The notes under the pieces are model-generated. The model was not told the DNA's origin, ran no database searches, and saw only the letters and a program-made list of their open reading frames with translations. Below are positions 18,212 to 25,785 of a DNA stretch of 64,000 bases, piece by piece; position 1 is the first letter of the stretch; each line of letters begins with the position of its first letter. The translations under genes and the position numbers were made by a program. Source of the DNA: Streptomyces sp. 1-11 (GTDB lineage: Bacteria; Actinomycetota; Actinomycetes; Streptomycetales; Streptomycetaceae). The stretch is taken from positions 124,001-188,000 of the forward strand of contig NZ_BJTV01000014.1 in assembly GCF_007176755.1 (NCBI RefSeq), given 5' to 3'.

Positions 18212-18374
18212 GCCGCCTCCCTGTACGGGCGAAAACGCCCTGAAGTGCCCCGATGTTCCTGGGCACGGTGTTCTGTCTTGTGTTGCGGGCTCCCTCATCT
18301 GCCACCCGCAACAGGTCTTGGTCGCCGCCGTCCGAGGCGGAACCCGGCCCTCCGTCCGGGTTCCGCAGCGCCGG

Positions 18375-18923
18375 TCAGTCGGCGGCGTGGGCGGGCACGG
18401 GGACCTCCGTGGTCCCTCCGGGCCCGCGCGCGTCTTCCTGGCTCCCCGCTCCCGCGTCCTCGTCGTCCGCGGCGGGGCCTCGTGCCTGCCTCAGCTCCGC
18501 GATGGCGGCCTCGAAGTCGTCCAGCGAGTCGAAGGCCCGGTAGACGGAGGCGAACCGCAGATAGGCGACGAGGTCGAGTTCCTGCAACGGGCCGAGTATG
18601 GCCAGACCTACGTCGTGAGTGGTCAGCTCGGCGCTCCCGGTGGCCCGCACCGCCTCCTCGACCCGCTGGCCGAGTTGGGCGAGCGCGTCCTCGGTGACCG
18701 GCCGTCCCTGGCATGCCTTGCGCACACCGTTGATGACCTTGGTACGGCTGAAAGGCTCGGTGACCCCCGACCGCTTCACCACCATGAGCGAGCACGTCTC
18801 CACGGTCGTGAAACGACGGGAGCAGTCAGGACACTGGCGGCGCCTGCGGATCGACGTGCCGTCGTCGGTCGTACGACTGTCGACCACACGGCTGTCGGGG
18901 TGCCTGCAGAAGGGGCAGTGCAT
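18375..18923 (-). CDS. nrdR: transcriptional repressor NrdR
   Basis: The 182-residue protein has the NrdR zinc finger (MHCPFCRH...RRRRQCPDCSRRFTTVE) followed by an ATP-cone domain (VVKRSGVTEPFSRTKVINGVRKA). It senses the ATP/dATP ratio and represses ribonucleotide reductase genes. The ATG is preceded by GGAG. The last ~35 residues are an acidic, Gly/Ala-rich extension beyond the usual ~150-residue core. nrdJ starts 163 bp downstream on the same strand. Confidence 0.97.
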   Translation of the reverse strand: MHCPFCRHPDSRVVDSRTTDDGTSIRRRRQCPDCSRRFTTVETCSLMVVKRSGVTEPFSRTKVINGVRKACQGRPVTEDALAQLGQRVEEAVRATGSAELTTHDVGLAILGPLQELDLVAYLRFASVYRAFDSLDDFEAAIAELRQARGPAADDEDAGAGSQEDARGPGGTTEVPVPAHAAD

Positions 18924-19031
18924 GGATCTCCAACCCTCCTCACAGCAGACTCAACAGCCTCGCTGGGCCACATGGGCCCCGCGAAGCAGCCCTAAGCATA
19001 GGCGATGACTGAGCCGTCCAAGACCCGGGGG

Positions 19032-19047
19032 ACCACAACTTGTGGGC
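19032..19047. promoter_or_regulatory. NrdR box 1
   Basis: ACCACAACTTGTGGGC, a near-palindrome (CCACAA-c-TTGTGG), lies 109 bp upstream of nrdR. It fits the 16-bp NrdR box and starts 31 bp from the second box, the usual three-helical-turn spacing. Confidence 0.8.
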
Positions 19048-19062
19048 CCGGGTAAGCATCCA

Positions 19063-19078
19063 ACCACTAGATGTAGGG
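19063..19078. promoter_or_regulatory. NrdR box 2
   Basis: ACCACTAGATGTAGGG is the weaker partner box, on the same helical face as box 1. Paired boxes allow cooperative NrdR binding over the nrdRJ promoter. Confidence 0.75.
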
Positions 19079-19345
19079 CCTGGCCCATACATCGAGGCAA
19101 TCACGCGTGTCGCCCTGACGGAGCACGCCTCGAATACCCGCGCGCTGCAATTCCGAACACGCGGGCGCCGGGGCGTACCGATCCGCCGGTTGCGGAGATA
19201 CCGTGGGCGCCGCACGGAGGCCGCGTGGCACTCCGGCACAGAAGGGAGCCCGGATCCAGGAGGACGGGGTTCCGGATGGCAGACTGAGGGCACGACCCAC
19301 AAGGTCACCGATCCCGGCGGTGAAGAGTACAACAAATGGGCACTT

Positions 19346-19375
19346 TTGCCCGCCAGGTGCCGCGTTAGCTATACA
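19346..19375 (+). promoter_or_regulatory. candidate lexA promoter
   Basis: TTGCCC and TATACA are separated by 18 bp, on the strand of lexA and 117 bp before its start. The SOS box lies about 40 bp downstream of the -10, so another, nearer promoter is possible. Confidence 0.4.
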
Positions 19376-19416
19376 CCCAGACACGTGATCGCGTCAGGTG
19401 ATTCGCACTTTTTCAC

Positions 19417-19432
19417 TCGAACGTGTGTTTGG
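19417..19432. promoter_or_regulatory. LexA (SOS) box upstream of lexA
   Basis: TCGAACGTGTGTTTGG matches the Gram-positive/actinobacterial pattern GAAC-N4-GTTY. It lies 60 bp before the lexA start, consistent with autorepression. Confidence 0.8.
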
Positions 19433-19491
19433 CGCAACCTTTCGAAAGCAACTACCGTTGTCCAGCAGGGAGACCATCGAGAGGGGCCGAC

Positions 19492-20271
19492 GTGACCACC
19501 ACCGCAGACAGTGCCACCATCACCGCCCAGGACCGCTCCATGGGCCGAGTCGAGCCGGTACATGCGATGAACGAAGCCACGAATCCCGAGGGGCACAAGC
19601 GCTCCCTGCCTGGCCGACCTCCAGGCATCCGGGCGGACAGCTCGGGGCTCACCGACCGGCAGCGCCGGGTGATCGAGGTCATCCGGGATTCCGTGCAGCG
19701 GCGCGGTTACCCGCCGTCGATGCGCGAGATCGGCCAGGCCGTCGGCCTCTCCAGCACCTCCTCGGTCGCGCACCAGCTGATGGCGCTGGAGCGCAAGGGC
19801 TTCCTGCGCCGCGACCCGCACCGTCCCCGCGCGTACGAGGTCCGCGGCTCCGACCAGGCCGTGACGGTGCAGCCCACCGACACCGCCGGCAAGCCCGCCG
19901 CGTCCTACGTCCCGCTGGTCGGCCGCATCGCAGCCGGCGGACCGATCCTCGCGGAGGAGTCGGTCGAGGACGTGTTCCCGCTGCCCCGGCAGCTCGTCGG
20001 CGACGGCGAGCTGTTCGTGCTGAAGGTCGTCGGCGACTCCATGATCGAGGCCGCGATCTGCGACGGCGACTGGGTCACCGTCCGCCGTCAGCCGGTCGCC
20101 GAGAACGGCGACATCGTCGCGGCGATGCTCGACGGCGAGGCCACCGTCAAGCGCTTCAAGCGCGAGGACGGCCACGTCTGGCTCCTGCCGCACAACGCGG
20201 CCTACGAACCGATCCCCGGCGACGACGCCACCATTCTGGGCAAGGTCGTCGCCGTACTGCGCCGCGTGTGA
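19492..20271 (+). CDS. lexA: SOS response repressor and self-cleaving protease LexA
   Basis: The 259-residue protein has an N-terminal winged helix from about residue 60 (LTDRQRRVIEVI, PPSMREIGQAVGLSSTSSVAHQL) and a C-terminal S24 peptidase domain. The cleavage site Ala-Gly lies in GRIAAGGPI, the catalytic serine in VVGDSMIEAAICDGDWV and the lysine in ATVKRFKRE. RecA filaments trigger self-cleavage and derepress SOS genes. The N-terminal ~45 residues are longer than in E. coli, as usual in Streptomyces. The GTG at 19492 is chosen because GAGAGGGG lies just upstream; the open frame extends further back, over the SOS box. Confidence 0.96.
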   Translation: MTTTADSATITAQDRSMGRVEPVHAMNEATNPEGHKRSLPGRPPGIRADSSGLTDRQRRVIEVIRDSVQRRGYPPSMREIGQAVGLSSTSSVAHQLMALERKGFLRRDPHRPRAYEVRGSDQAVTVQPTDTAGKPAASYVPLVGRIAAGGPILAEESVEDVFPLPRQLVGDGELFVLKVVGDSMIEAAICDGDWVTVRRQPVAENGDIVAAMLDGEATVKRFKREDGHVWLLPHNAAYEPIPGDDATILGKVVAVLRRV

Positions 20272-20313
20272 CGGCGCGGCGGGCGGGCCGGACACGGCCC
20301 GACCCCCTTGACC

Positions 20314-20347
20314 GGGCCCCGGAACCCCTGCGCCGGTTCCGGGGCCC
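20314..20347. terminator. terminator hairpin after lexA
   Basis: Perfect 13-bp arms GGGCCCCGGAACC / GGTTCCGGGGCCC around an 8-nt loop lie between the convergent lexA and helicase genes. Confidence 0.8.
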
Positions 20348-20493
20348 TGTGCTGTCCGGACTCCCCCGGAGCCGCCCCTGTGCACGCATGGACCGCCGAG
20401 CAAGGCGCGGGGCCGGCATCGGCCGCCCCGCCCCGCCCCGCTCCGCTTCGGACCGGCCCGGAGATCACTGTTCTTGGCCGGACCAGCCCAAGA

Positions 20494-22485
20494 TCACTGC
20501 TCCTGCGTCTGCGCCTCTTCCGTCTTCCGGGCGGCCGCGTCGATGGCCGCGAGTGACCTGCGCACCTGGTTGCGGTCCGTGGTGTACCAGAAGTCGGGCA
20601 GCGAAGCCTTGAGGTAGCCGCCGTACCGCGCGGTGGCGAGTCGCTGGTCCAGTACCGCGACCACGCCGCGGTCCCCCGAGGCGCGGACCAGACGGCCTGC
20701 GCCCTGGGCCATGAGTAGGGCCGCGTGTGTCGCGGCCACCGCCATGAAGCCGTTGCCGCCCGCGTCCTCCACCGCCTTCTGACGGGCGCTCATCAGCGGG
20801 TCGTCGGGGCGCGGGAAGGGGATCTTGTCCATGACCACCAGCTGGCAGCTGGGACCTGGTACGTCCACGCCCTGCCACAGCGACAGCGTGCCGAACAGGC
20901 AGGTCCGCGGGTCGGCGGCGAAGTTCTTGATCAGCTCGCCGAGGGTCTCCTCGCCCTGCAGCAGGATCGGGAACTCGGGGATCCGGGAGCGCAGCTCCTC
21001 CGCCGCGAGCTGGGCGGCACGCATGGAAGAGAACAGTCCGAGGGTGCGGCCGCCGGCCGCCTGGATCAGCTCGGTCAGCTCCGTCAGCATGTCGGAGCGC
21101 TCGCCGTCCCGGGCCGGGCGCGCGAGGTGCTTCGCGACGTACAGGATGCCCTGCTTCGGGTAGTCGAACGGCGAGCCGACGTCCACCCCCTTCCACTGCG
21201 GCAGGTCCTCGCCCTGCGTGCCCTCGGGGCCGAGTCCCAGGGAGGCGCCGACGCCGTTGAAGTCGCCGCCGAGCTTGAGCGTCGCGGACGTGAGGACGAC
21301 GCTGCGGTCCGCGAAGAGCTTCTCCCTGAGCAGCCCGGAGACCGACATGGGCGCGACGCGCAGGGAGGCGCCGAAGCGGTCGTGGCGCTCGTACCAGACC
21401 ACGTCCCACTCGGAGCCGTTGACCACCCGCTCCGCCACGTCGTGCACGGTCTCCACCGAGGCCAGCGCCTGCTTGCGGACCGCGTCCTCGTCCTGGACCG
21501 ACTTGTCGCGGGTCGAGCCGAGCGCGGTGATGACCGTGCGCGCGGCGTCCCGCAGCGCCATCAGCGCGTAGCCGAGGTCCTCCGGGATCTCCTCGAGCCG
21601 GCCCGGCAGAGCCAGTTCCATCAGCCGCTCGAAGCCCTCCGCGGCGGTCTGGAGCTGGTCGGCGGCCTTCTCGTTGACGAGCTTGGCCGCCCGGCGCACG
21701 GCACGGTTGACCTGGCCGGGCGTGAGCTCCCCGGTGGCGACGCCGGTGACACGGGAGACGAGTTCGTGCGCCTCGTCGACGATCAGCACCTCGTGCTGCG
21801 GCAGTACCGGGGCGCCCTCGATGGCGTCGATCGCCAGCAGGGCGTGGTTGGTGACGACGACCTCGGCGAGCTTGGCACGCTCACGCGCCATCTCCGCGAA
21901 GCACTCGGCGCCGTAGGCGCACTTCGACGCGCCCAGGCACTCGCGCGAGGACACCGACACCTGCGCCCAGGCACGGTCGGAGACGCCCGGCGTGAGGCCG
22001 TCGCGGTCGCCAGTCTCCGTCTCGTCGGCCCAGTCGCGCAGGCGCAGCAGGTCCTGGCCCAGCTTGCTGGTGGGCGCGGCGGCCTCGAACTGGTCGAAGA
22101 GCCCGTCCTCCTCGTCCTGCGGCATGCCCTCGTGCAGGCGGTGCAGGCACAGGTAGTTGGACCTGCCCTTGAGCATCGCGAAATCCGGGCGGCGGCGCAG
22201 CAGCGGGTGCAGCGCGTCGACTGTGCGGGGCAGGTCGCGCTCCACGAGCTGGCGCTGCAGCGCCAGCGTCGCCGTGGCGACGACCACCCGCTCCCCGTGC
22301 GCGAGCGCGGGCACGAGGTAGCCCAGCGACTTTCCTGTGCCGGTGCCGGCCTGGACCAGCAGGTGGGATCCGTCGTCGATCGCCTCGGCGACCGCTTCGG
22401 CCATGGTCACCTGGCCGGGGCGCTCCGTGCCGCCGACGGCTGCGACGGCGGCGTGCAGGAGCTCGGGGAGTGAGGGCTTCGTCAT
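20494..22485 (-). CDS. DinG/XPD-like ATP-dependent DNA helicase
   Basis: The 663-residue superfamily 2 helicase has Walker A QAGTGTGKSLGYLVPAL (residues ~45-61), DEAH in VLIVDEAHELVSRV, and C-terminal motifs including LFGTLSLWQGVDVPG and QGAGRLVR. Four cysteines between motifs I and II (YLCLH, then SRECLGASKCAYGAECF) form the iron-sulfur cluster of the XPD/DinG family. It likely unwinds DNA or R-loops during repair. It ends facing lexA, and a perfect SOS-box-like palindrome lies ~155 bp upstream of its start, which fits SOS induction. Confidence 0.92.
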   Translation of the reverse strand: MTKPSLPELLHAAVAAVGGTERPGQVTMAEAVAEAIDDGSHLLVQAGTGTGKSLGYLVPALAHGERVVVATATLALQRQLVERDLPRTVDALHPLLRRRPDFAMLKGRSNYLCLHRLHEGMPQDEEDGLFDQFEAAAPTSKLGQDLLRLRDWADETETGDRDGLTPGVSDRAWAQVSVSSRECLGASKCAYGAECFAEMARERAKLAEVVVTNHALLAIDAIEGAPVLPQHEVLIVDEAHELVSRVTGVATGELTPGQVNRAVRRAAKLVNEKAADQLQTAAEGFERLMELALPGRLEEIPEDLGYALMALRDAARTVITALGSTRDKSVQDEDAVRKQALASVETVHDVAERVVNGSEWDVVWYERHDRFGASLRVAPMSVSGLLREKLFADRSVVLTSATLKLGGDFNGVGASLGLGPEGTQGEDLPQWKGVDVGSPFDYPKQGILYVAKHLARPARDGERSDMLTELTELIQAAGGRTLGLFSSMRAAQLAAEELRSRIPEFPILLQGEETLGELIKNFAADPRTCLFGTLSLWQGVDVPGPSCQLVVMDKIPFPRPDDPLMSARQKAVEDAGGNGFMAVAATHAALLMAQGAGRLVRASGDRGVVAVLDQRLATARYGGYLKASLPDFWYTTDRNQVRRSLAAIDAAARKTEEAQTQEQ

Positions 22486-22637
22486 AGCCCGACCACCCTA
22501 CGGCCCGGCACTGACAAACGGGCGGTCGCGGCGGGGGCGGGGGGTGGGATCACGGCCGGGGCTCCTGGGGCGGTGGGCCGGCTGCCGCGGCGGCTCGGCG
22601 AGTTTCTGAGATTTCTCACGACTGCCGGGAACGTCGC

Positions 22638-22651
22638 CGAACCGCCGTTCG
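22638..22651. promoter_or_regulatory. candidate LexA box upstream of DinG-like helicase
   Basis: CGAAC-cgcc-GTTCG has perfect 5-bp arms and the 4-bp spacer of SOS boxes. It is ~155 bp from the helicase start and near the stop of the preceding acetyltransferase gene, so the distance weakens the case slightly. Confidence 0.55.
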
Positions 22652-22657
22652 TACTCA

Positions 22658-22687
22658 ATGTGACGACGCCATCACGAGTCGTCACAT
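22658..22687. terminator. inverted repeat at end of siderophore operon
   Basis: ATGTGACGAC / GTCGTCACAT (10-bp arms, 10-nt spacer) overlaps the stop codon of the acetyltransferase gene. It may end the siderophore transcript or act as a binding site. Confidence 0.45.
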
Positions 22688-23356
22688 CGTCCGGTGCGGG
22701 ACGCGCTCGCGGATCACGAGGGCGGCTCGCTTGCCGGGGAGGTCGACCTCCCCGGCAAGCCGGAAGCCGGCACGCAGGAAAGCGGCGACGGAGGGGGTGT
22801 TGCGAAGATCGGGCTCGGCGATCACCCGGGAGCAGGCGGGGCGACGGGCCAGCACGAGACCGGACACGGCTTCGAGCAGAGCGGAGCCCAGTCCCCGCCG
22901 CCGGTCGGCGGGCTCGCCGATGAGGAGGTGGATCCCGGTGTCGTGCGGCCGGATCGGGCAGTGGCGGGCCAGTGGATCGAGGTCGGCACGGTAGATCTCC
23001 CAGTAGCTCATGGGGACGCCGTCCAGCACGCCCAGGCACGGCACGCTTCGGCCGTCGCCTTCGAGTTGGGCGCGCAGATGGTCCGCCGTCGTGTCCGGGG
23101 GCCCCGCCAGCTCCCAGTACTCGGCCACAGCGGGGTCGTTCATCCAGCGGTGGACGAGAGGGAGGTCGGCCGCCAGGCGCACGGGGACGAGTTCGAAGAG
23201 ACCCACGGGTGTGACGGCCGGCCCCCAGCCGGAGACGTCGTCGAGCAGGTCGGCCGTGGCGAAGAGGGCCACGAACTCGTCGGGCAGACGCAGGTGCAGC
23301 GTGGCCTCGCCGTCCTCGGGAGAGGCGGTGTCCGCGCTGGTGTCGGTGGAGGGCAC
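22682..23356 (-). CDS. GNAT acetyltransferase of siderophore biosynthesis (IucB/RhbD/MbtK-like)
   Basis: The 224-residue protein belongs to the acyl-CoA N-acyltransferases used for siderophore hydroxylamines. Markers are LVHRWMNDPAVAEYWEL, SYWEIYRADLDPLA and the acyl-CoA loop GIHLLIGEPADRRRGLGSALLEAV. It should acylate an amine or N-hydroxyamine before amide coupling to citrate. The GTG start has AAAGGAG upstream. It is third and last in the siderophore operon, 84 bp after the synthetase. Confidence 0.87.
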   Translation of the reverse strand: MPSTDTSADTASPEDGEATLHLRLPDEFVALFATADLLDDVSGWGPAVTPVGLFELVPVRLAADLPLVHRWMNDPAVAEYWELAGPPDTTADHLRAQLEGDGRSVPCLGVLDGVPMSYWEIYRADLDPLARHCPIRPHDTGIHLLIGEPADRRRGLGSALLEAVSGLVLARRPACSRVIAEPDLRNTPSVAAFLRAGFRLAGEVDLPGKRAALVIRERVPHRTM

Positions 23357-23440
23357 GGCGCGCTCCTTTCGGGAGAGGGAGGTGGTGCTCCGCGGGAGAT
23401 GCGGAGGAGCAGGGAGGTGGGTTCAGGAATGCAGGTGGGT

Positions 23441-25432
23441 TCAGGAATGGAGGGGGTTGGCGATGGTGACGTAGACGGACTGGGTGTCGACCGGGCCGAC
23501 GAGTTCGTCCATGCCGTGCAGCCGGGTCAGCAGGTTGGCCTTGCAGCGCAGGACAGGTGAGTCGAGCAGCAGGCCGGGCAGCGGGGTGCGCAGGGCGAGC
23601 GGCCCCGAGGCGGCGTCGGAGAGGAAGCCGCGGAACGCCGCGAGGAGCAGCCGCTCGTCGGCAAGCCGCTGGGAGCCGAAGGCGCCGATCAGCCCGAGCA
23701 CGTTGTTGACGGCGAGGTAGTACGCGAAGCGTTCGTCGGTCACCTCGTCCGCGACGAAGGTGTCGCTGCGCACGCCGACGCCGGGCAGCCTCGCGTCTAG
23801 TTCGGCCCGCCTGGACTCGCGGAAGTAGTAGCCCTGGTTGTCTCGGTACCGGCCGCCGGCGGGCCAGCCGTCACGGTCGAGCAGGACCAGCGTGTTCTGC
23901 TGATGGGCTTCGAGGGCGACCCCGGCCTCGCTGTCCAGCCAGAGCACGGGCCGGACGACCTGTTCCAGGTAGCGCAGGAACCACTCCGCGGCGACGGCTT
24001 CGACAGGACGCCGGGTGCGTGCGGCGAGCCGTGTCACGAGCTGAGACAGGCGGGACCGCAGGGCCCGGGGTTCCGTCGCGGGCCGGGCGTCGGTGTCCGG
24101 TTCGTCGAGGGGCCGGGGCGAGACGAGTCCGGCCAGGCAGCCGACGTCGTCGGACGGGGCGAACGGGTTGTGCCGGATCATGACGTCGAGGCCGGCCAGG
24201 GGCCGCCCGTCCGGGTCGTCGACGGCGAGCCAGGCGGGGTCGCGGACGATGTCGAAGGCGGGGTGTGCGGCGTGCCACTGGCGGGCGAGGCCGCCGCGCA
24301 GCAACCGGTGCACCTCCACTCCGCGGTGGAGTTCCTTGCGCAGGTTCTCGCGACGGGAATTGGTGATGCGCAGGCCCAGCGACAGCTTGAGCATCGCCGG
24401 GGCACCGGACCGGTGGACGGTGCGAACGGAGGAGGTGGGGTGCCAGGGTGCGCCGAGCGGTCCGAGGTCGCGGAGCGCTCCGGAGTCGAGCAGGGCGGCG
24501 ACCGCCTCGCGGTGCCTGATCTCCCTCGCCTGCCAGGGGTGCAGCGGCAGCACGGCGTAGCCGTCGGGCAGGGACGGAGTGGTTCCGGCGAGCCGCTGGG
24601 TTAGCCGGTCGGCGGGTACGGGACGGCCGCGCTCGGTCCAGGCCGAGTCGGTCGCCAGCAGAGAGGGGGCCACGGCCCACCAGTGCAGCGGGAACGAGCC
24701 GCGTGACTCCGGTGAGTACAGCGGGCCCTCGGCCTCCGTCAGGCCCTCACGACTCTTCGGGGCCGGGTGCAGGGGGTGTCCGAGCAGGAGGGACTGCTCG
24801 GCGCCGAGGAAGAGGTCGGGGCCGTCGGCAGGACGGGCGCGGCGGTCGCCGATGAAGGCCGCGGTGCGGCGCAGCGAGTCGGCGACCCTGGCGACCAGGT
24901 CACCGCCGTCGCCCGTGGCCCCCGGCTGCTCCGGCGCGCCGGGCATGCCGTGGGCGCCGCCGGGGGTCTCCCTGGCGAGGAGGGCCACGAGCGTGGTCGC
25001 GTCGACGGGCGATGCCGTCTCGGCGCCGGCGAGGCGGACCGGTCCGAAGCGGTGCCAGCCGGCCGGGGACCAGTACCGCACCTGGACGATCAACGCGGTG
25101 CCGCTGCGGAGGAGCGGGATGCGAAGGATGCCGGTGGCGGGGGCGGCGAGGTCGTTCTCCCGCACCCAGCAGCGCAGGAGGTTCTCCACGGCGGCGGCCT
25201 GAGCGGCGGCGCCGGGATCAGGGTCCTCCAGCGGGTCGGCGCCGGGCACTTCCGCGGGGCCGGGGTCCTCCAGCGATTCCGCGCCCGGCTCTTCCGCGCT
25301 CACCTCGTCAGGGGCCCGTCGCTTCTGCTGGGGGAACGACTCGGGGAGCGGCACGGGAGCCGGCTGGGCGCCGGAGTCGCCATGGTCGTCGGGACTGCCG
25401 GAACGGCCGTCGGGTGCGGGGGTGGCGTTCAA
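23441..25432 (-). CDS. IucA/IucC-family NRPS-independent siderophore synthetase
   Basis: The 663-residue synthetase condenses a carboxylate such as citrate with an amine or hydroxylamine via an acyl-adenylate. IucA/IucC signatures are visible: GHPLHPAPKSREGL near residue 210, HPWQ near 290, KLSLGLRITNSRREN near 345, EAHQQNTLVLLDRDG near 500 and RDNQGYYFRES near 525. The N-terminal ~90 residues are acidic low complexity. TTG is the start, with GAGGAG upstream. Which carboxyl group or substrate class (type A, B or C) it uses cannot be decided by eye. Confidence 0.92.
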   Translation of the reverse strand: MNATPAPDGRSGSPDDHGDSGAQPAPVPLPESFPQQKRRAPDEVSAEEPGAESLEDPGPAEVPGADPLEDPDPGAAAQAAAVENLLRCWVRENDLAAPATGILRIPLLRSGTALIVQVRYWSPAGWHRFGPVRLAGAETASPVDATTLVALLARETPGGAHGMPGAPEQPGATGDGGDLVARVADSLRRTAAFIGDRRARPADGPDLFLGAEQSLLLGHPLHPAPKSREGLTEAEGPLYSPESRGSFPLHWWAVAPSLLATDSAWTERGRPVPADRLTQRLAGTTPSLPDGYAVLPLHPWQAREIRHREAVAALLDSGALRDLGPLGAPWHPTSSVRTVHRSGAPAMLKLSLGLRITNSRRENLRKELHRGVEVHRLLRGGLARQWHAAHPAFDIVRDPAWLAVDDPDGRPLAGLDVMIRHNPFAPSDDVGCLAGLVSPRPLDEPDTDARPATEPRALRSRLSQLVTRLAARTRRPVEAVAAEWFLRYLEQVVRPVLWLDSEAGVALEAHQQNTLVLLDRDGWPAGGRYRDNQGYYFRESRRAELDARLPGVGVRSDTFVADEVTDERFAYYLAVNNVLGLIGAFGSQRLADERLLLAAFRGFLSDAASGPLALRTPLPGLLLDSPVLRCKANLLTRLHGMDELVGPVDTQSVYVTIANPLHS

Positions 25433-25785
25433 GACGGCTCCTCGGGAGGGGGCGGGGTGGGTTGTGCAGGGGGCTCGTCGGGCGAGCCGTCACACGCTCG
25501 GCCGGCGCGCGGTTGCGCGGTCGTGCGGTTGCGCGTGCGGTTGGGCTGCCATGTGGTCGTGCTGCCGTGCGTCGTGCTGCCATGCGGTCGTCGTGCCGCG
25601 GTGCCGGCGTCGTGTGGTCGGGTCGCCGTGCGAGTCACGCTGCGCTGCTCGGGGTCCGCGTGCTTCCGGGCGACCGAGCCGCGCGTGCCTGTGGTGCGCG
25701 CTGCTCACGTCTGACCGCGGGCGGGAGCACCGGGCGTGGGCGGGCTCAAGGCCTCGCTGGTGGGGCCGTCGCGGTGGTCCGGCTG
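25433..25785. repeat. 353-bp gap with degenerate short repeats inside siderophore operon
   Basis: This is an unusually long gap within an operon. It holds imperfect tandem copies of a CTGCCATGCGGTCGTG-like 15-19 bp unit (about 25546-25595) and of GCGGTTGCGC (about 25509-25540). Short open frames across it have repetitive His/Arg/Thr composition and look non-coding. Confidence 0.55.

Larger units (their letters stand above)
18924..19491. promoter_or_regulatory. nrdR-lexA divergent intergenic control region
   Basis: This 568-bp gap holds the nrdRJ promoter side with two NrdR boxes and the lexA promoter side with an SOS box. The middle part (about 19080-19340) shows no gene or clear structure to me. 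Confidence 0.7.

Noticed and set aside
15452..18697. A ~1080-codon open frame antisense to nrdJ
   Set aside because: nrdJ on the other strand is unmistakable; the antisense translation has no recognisable motifs.
18924..19491. Cobalamin riboswitch upstream of the B12-dependent reductase
   Set aside because: I found no conserved B12-box-like sequence or long structured leader; NrdR boxes explain control.
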